Of a stretch of DNA of 8,228 bases, positions 7,036 through 8,228 are shown piece after piece. The translations under genes were made by a program, and so were the position numbers. How positions within the stretch are numbered: position 1 is the stretch's first letter; every line of letters starts with the position of its first letter. The stretch is from the NCBI GenBank assembly GCA_013349695.1, contig DUZD01000235.1:1-8228 (forward strand), given 5' to 3'. The notes under the pieces are model-generated. The model had not been told where the DNA came from. It did no database searches and saw only the letters and a program-made list of their open reading frames with translations. Source of the DNA: Rhodospirillaceae bacterium (GTDB taxonomy: Bacteria; Pseudomonadota; Alphaproteobacteria; Rhodospirillales; 2-02-FULL-58-16).

Positions 7036-7115
7036 TTCTTTTCCTTCTTTCCGCTAGGCGGCCCGCCAATTCTTGGTGGCCGGATACTGAGAATCTAGGG
7101 CCTTGGCGCCCGAGT

Positions 7116-7140
7116 CTCAAGAGCGGGCATGGCTCTTGAG
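7116..7140. repeat. Perfect inverted repeat in the leader of the radical SAM gene
   Basis: CTCAAGAGC (7116-7124) and GCTCTTGAG (7132-7140) form a perfect nine-base stem with a seven-base loop, about 80 bp upstream of the radical SAM start. No T-run flanks it on either side. The loop plus right arm could re-pair: GCCCG at 7108-7112 is complementary to CGGGC at 7124-7128, which competes with this stem. It could be an operator or a switchable leader structure; this is inference. Confidence 0.55.
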
Positions 7141-7221
7141 GCGGAATGATTTTATTGCCGTTAAGGGAGCAAGCTTCTAAAGAAAAACCAGATTGTTACG
7201 AATCCCCGAAGGCGATCTACA

Positions 7222-7250
7222 ATCTTGTTTTACTCACTCATGTCCGTCAA
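7222..7250 (-). promoter_or_regulatory. Weak promoter candidate upstream of the radical SAM gene
   Basis: On the minus strand TTGACG (7250-7245) is followed after 17 bp by CAAGAT (7227-7222). The -35 is good and the -10 is poor (three of six). If real, it would give a leader of about 180 nt that contains the 7116-7140 inverted repeat. Confidence 0.2.
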
Positions 7251-7278
7251 ATGGGATGTTCCTCGTTCAATCCGGCGG

Positions 7279-7470
7279 TCACTTCTCGCCTTCGCAAACC
7301 TCTTCGTAAAGCACTATCAGCCTTCCTATCTCATTTGCCATGCCGTGCATTTCGTTATAGCGCTTGATGTTCTCCACGGAAGCCTCGTAGTCGAACTCGC
7401 GGATGCGCTCGGGGACGGCATGATCCGTCTCGTCTTCGGCGAAAACCTGGTCCCGGTCAATGAAAGCCAT
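7279..7470 (-). CDS. Small hypothetical protein or gene fragment (63 aa from ATG)
   Basis: From ATG 7470 the frame reads MAFIDRDQVFAEDETDHAVP and continues through REFDYEASVENIKRYNEMHG to the end EEVCEGEK. It is acidic, helix-prone and looks like real protein, not a shadow frame. The frame stays open further upstream to about 7542, with a possible TTG at 7491, and that extension (RYGEGHRFSYSALTRTARG) also reads plausibly. No good ribosome site precedes either start; GGGGG touches the ATG. It may therefore be the 3' remnant of a longer gene. It lies on the same strand as the radical SAM gene, 243 bp upstream of it. I do not recognise a family. Confidence 0.4.
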   Translation of the reverse strand: MAFIDRDQVFAEDETDHAVPERIREFDYEASVENIKRYNEMHGMANEIGRLIVLYEEVCEGEK

Positions 7471-7613
7471 CCCCCGAGCCGTCCTGGTCAAGGCCGAGTA
7501 CGAGAATCGGTGACCTTCGCCATATCGGCTTCGTGCTGTATTTCACCAGTGCGGTTGTGGTCAAAAAGGGCTGGAACAGCGGTGTCGAAAAAAACCGAAT
7601 TTTGGGTTTCCTA

Positions 7614-7642
7614 TTGATGATCGCCGGCACCGCGAATATATG
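7614..7642 (+). promoter_or_regulatory. Promoter candidate for the small Lys-rich protein gene
   Basis: TTGATG (7614-7619) and TATATG (7637-7642) are separated by exactly 17 bp and each matches the sigma-70 consensus at four of six positions. Transcription would start near 7650, giving a leader of about 30 nt that contains the strong ribosome site. Confidence 0.45.
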
Positions 7643-7666
7643 GAGAGGCGGCAAGGAAGCTGATTT

Positions 7667-7674
7667 AAGGAGGT
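7667..7674 (+). promoter_or_regulatory. Near-ideal ribosome binding site that decides a TTG start
   Basis: AAGGAGGT at 7667-7674 is fully complementary to the 3' end of 16S rRNA and ends six bases before the TTG at 7681. It is the strongest Shine-Dalgarno in the window and supports this otherwise easily missed start. Confidence 0.75.
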
Positions 7675-7680
7675 GGAACC

Positions 7681-7860
7681 TTGGCTGACAAGAAACCGGC
7701 TGACAAGAAACCGGCTGATAAGAAACAGGCCGATAAAAAAACGGCCGATAGCGGAAAGCCCGAGAAGAAGTCATCTGCTCCACGGCTCGACCCAGAGAGA
7801 CAAAAAACCGTCACTAATGAGTATAGAACAGGCTGGAAACATATTTGGGGAAAGAAATAA
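7681..7860 (+). CDS. Small Lys-rich protein with ADKKP tandem repeats (59 aa, TTG start)
   Basis: Translation from TTG 7681 gives MADKKPADKK, more ADKK units, a KPEKKSSAPR linker and a different C-terminal end: RLDPERQKTVTNEYRTGWKH followed by IWGKK and TAA. The first half is a low-complexity, positively charged tail like those of histone-H1-like or nucleic-acid-binding proteins. The last 25 residues contain two tryptophans and look like a short folded or binding motif. There is no signal peptide or membrane segment, so it should be cytoplasmic. The strong ribosome site and the upstream promoter candidate argue that it is expressed. Codon use is AT-richer than in the large genes, suggesting different origin or relaxed constraint. 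Nucleic acid or acidic-partner binding is inference from composition alone. I do not recognise a named family. Confidence 0.65.
   Translation: MADKKPADKKPADKKQADKKTADSGKPEKKSSAPRLDPERQKTVTNEYRTGWKHIWGKK
7684..7743 (+). repeat. 15-bp in-frame tandem repeat, four units
   Basis: Four consecutive 15-bp units of the form GCTGACAAGAAACCG encode ADKKP, ADKKP, ADKKQ and ADKKT. The first two are identical; the third and fourth diverge progressively. Because units are a multiple of three, copy-number change would alter protein length without breaking the frame. Confidence 0.85.
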
Positions 7861-8078
7861 TAGTTAAAGGGTAGAAAGTAACAGATAGTGAGGCAATTTT
7901 AGTTAATCTGGTAGGGAAACCGGCGCGTTCATCTTTTCAGGTGTATCAGCGCCGCGCTCGCCAGAATGTTCCGGATCATCATGCCGCTTCAGTCGGTTCC
8001 GGCCTGACGAAAAAGATTTTGGTTCCTCGACGCTGCAAGTGGAATTGCGACGGTTATCTCCCGAAGGCAGGCATTGAA
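7861..8078. other. Intergenic stretch without a supported gene
   Basis: The first 60 bases after the small gene are AT-rich (TAGTTAAAGG ... TTTTAGTTAAT). The rest returns to higher GC. Open frames exist on both strands but have no ribosome site and read as chance or as translation of the adjoining repeat. I see no RNA gene or terminator with a T-run. Confidence 0.4.
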
Positions 8079-8225
8079 TTCCACCATTCATTTCTTGCCG
8101 GAGGGGTCGCCCCGATCCCAGGGGAAGTCAAGGCTGCCGCTTCGCGGCACCGCGCCAAGCGCGGCTTCGGCCTTGAGTTCCCCTGGGATTGGGGCAAAAT
8201 GACTAGCAAGAGATGAATGGCGGAA
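8079..8225. repeat. Long structured inverted repeat (about 147 bp) with two inner hairpins; MITE/REP-like element or structured RNA
   Basis: An outer stem pairs 8079-8097 with 8207-8225 (19 positions, one mismatch and one G-U). Symmetric 11-base internal loops follow on both sides. An inner stem then pairs 8109-8134 with 8170-8195 (26 positions, one G-G mismatch and one G-U). Inside it sit two perfect hairpins: TGCCGC-TTC-GCGGCA (8135-8149) and CCGCGC-CAA-GCGCGG (8150-8164). The whole folds into a long rod ending in a three-way junction. No attC-type core sites or transposase gene are visible, and the window ends three bases after the outer arm, so the true boundary may lie outside. Confidence 0.8.
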
Positions 8226-8228
8226 AGT

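Noticed and set aside
5935..7098. 387-residue plus-strand frame antisense to the radical SAM gene
   Set aside because: It has the Val/Asp/Leu composition typical of an antisense shadow and no ribosome site or domain.
5891..7120. 409-residue minus-strand frame overlapping the radical SAM gene
   Set aside because: It is rich in Arg, Gly and Pro and has no motif. The radical SAM frame with its cysteine motifs is clearly the real one.
7095..7130. 11-codon leader-peptide-like frame starting in the loop of the 7116-7140 hairpin
   Set aside because: No Shine-Dalgarno and no run of regulatory codons; too short to support attenuation.
7457..7783. Minus-strand frame with repeated RPVSYQPVSCQP
   Set aside because: It is the complement of the ADKKP tandem repeat of the small plus-strand gene and has no ribosome site.
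7941..8216. 91-residue plus-strand frame across the final inverted repeat
   Set aside because: No ribosome site, and about half of it is the inverted repeat itself, so it is probably not translated.
8079..8225. Integron attC site interpretation of the long foldback
   Set aside because: No inverse core/core sites (GTTRRRY and RYYYAAC) at the ends and no integrase in the window.
1..8228. CRISPR array, tRNA or rRNA gene
   Set aside because: No spaced direct repeats of 25-40 bp and no cloverleaf with T-loop consensus; the only tandem repeat is the coding 15-bp unit.

Overview
The window is GC-rich bacterial DNA. High-GC third codon positions, mostly TGA stops, TTG starts backed by strong Shine-Dalgarno sequences, and the gene families present all suggest a proteobacterium. 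An alphaproteobacterium of the Rhodospirillales type is my best guess, but this is inference; no rRNA or tRNA gene is present to confirm it.

Region 1 (42-2216, minus strand) is a two-gene envelope or polysaccharide operon. A small SxtJ-like membrane protein is followed 21 bp later by a 572-residue fusion: a GT2 polyprenol-phosphate-sugar type glycosyltransferase, a cysteine-rich zinc-ribbon-like linker, and a class I SAM methyltransferase. A promoter candidate whose spacer holds the palindrome TTGCCGGCAA lies just upstream.

Region 2 (2525-4729, plus strand) starts divergently. It encodes a secreted protein of unknown function, a CsgG-family outer-membrane lipoprotein whose lipoprotein signal peptide and body lie in different frames, and a small protein of unknown function. 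Hairpins, including one terminator-like element at 4782-4801, close this unit where it converges on region 3.

Region 3 (4872-7035, minus strand) holds a PAPS-type sulfotransferase and, upstream of it, a radical SAM protein. The radical SAM gene is complete from a well-placed start at 7035 to a stop at 5953, except for one in-frame TAG at codon 52, six codons after the last iron-sulfur cysteine. With region 1 this looks like glycan or metabolite tailoring: glycosyl transfer, methylation, sulfation and a radical step.

Region 4 (7036-8228) is lower in GC and sparse. It holds a possible 63-residue minus-strand ORF or fragment. It also holds a hidden 59-residue Lys-rich protein with an ADKKP tandem repeat, a TTG start, a near-ideal Shine-Dalgarno and a promoter candidate. 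The window ends in a strongly structured inverted repeat of about 147 bp (8079-8225) with two inner hairpins, resembling a MITE/REP-like element or a structured RNA.

The best leads are the amber codon in the radical SAM gene, the 8079-8225 foldback, the hidden TTG gene and the split CsgG lipoprotein. None of them proves a new system.
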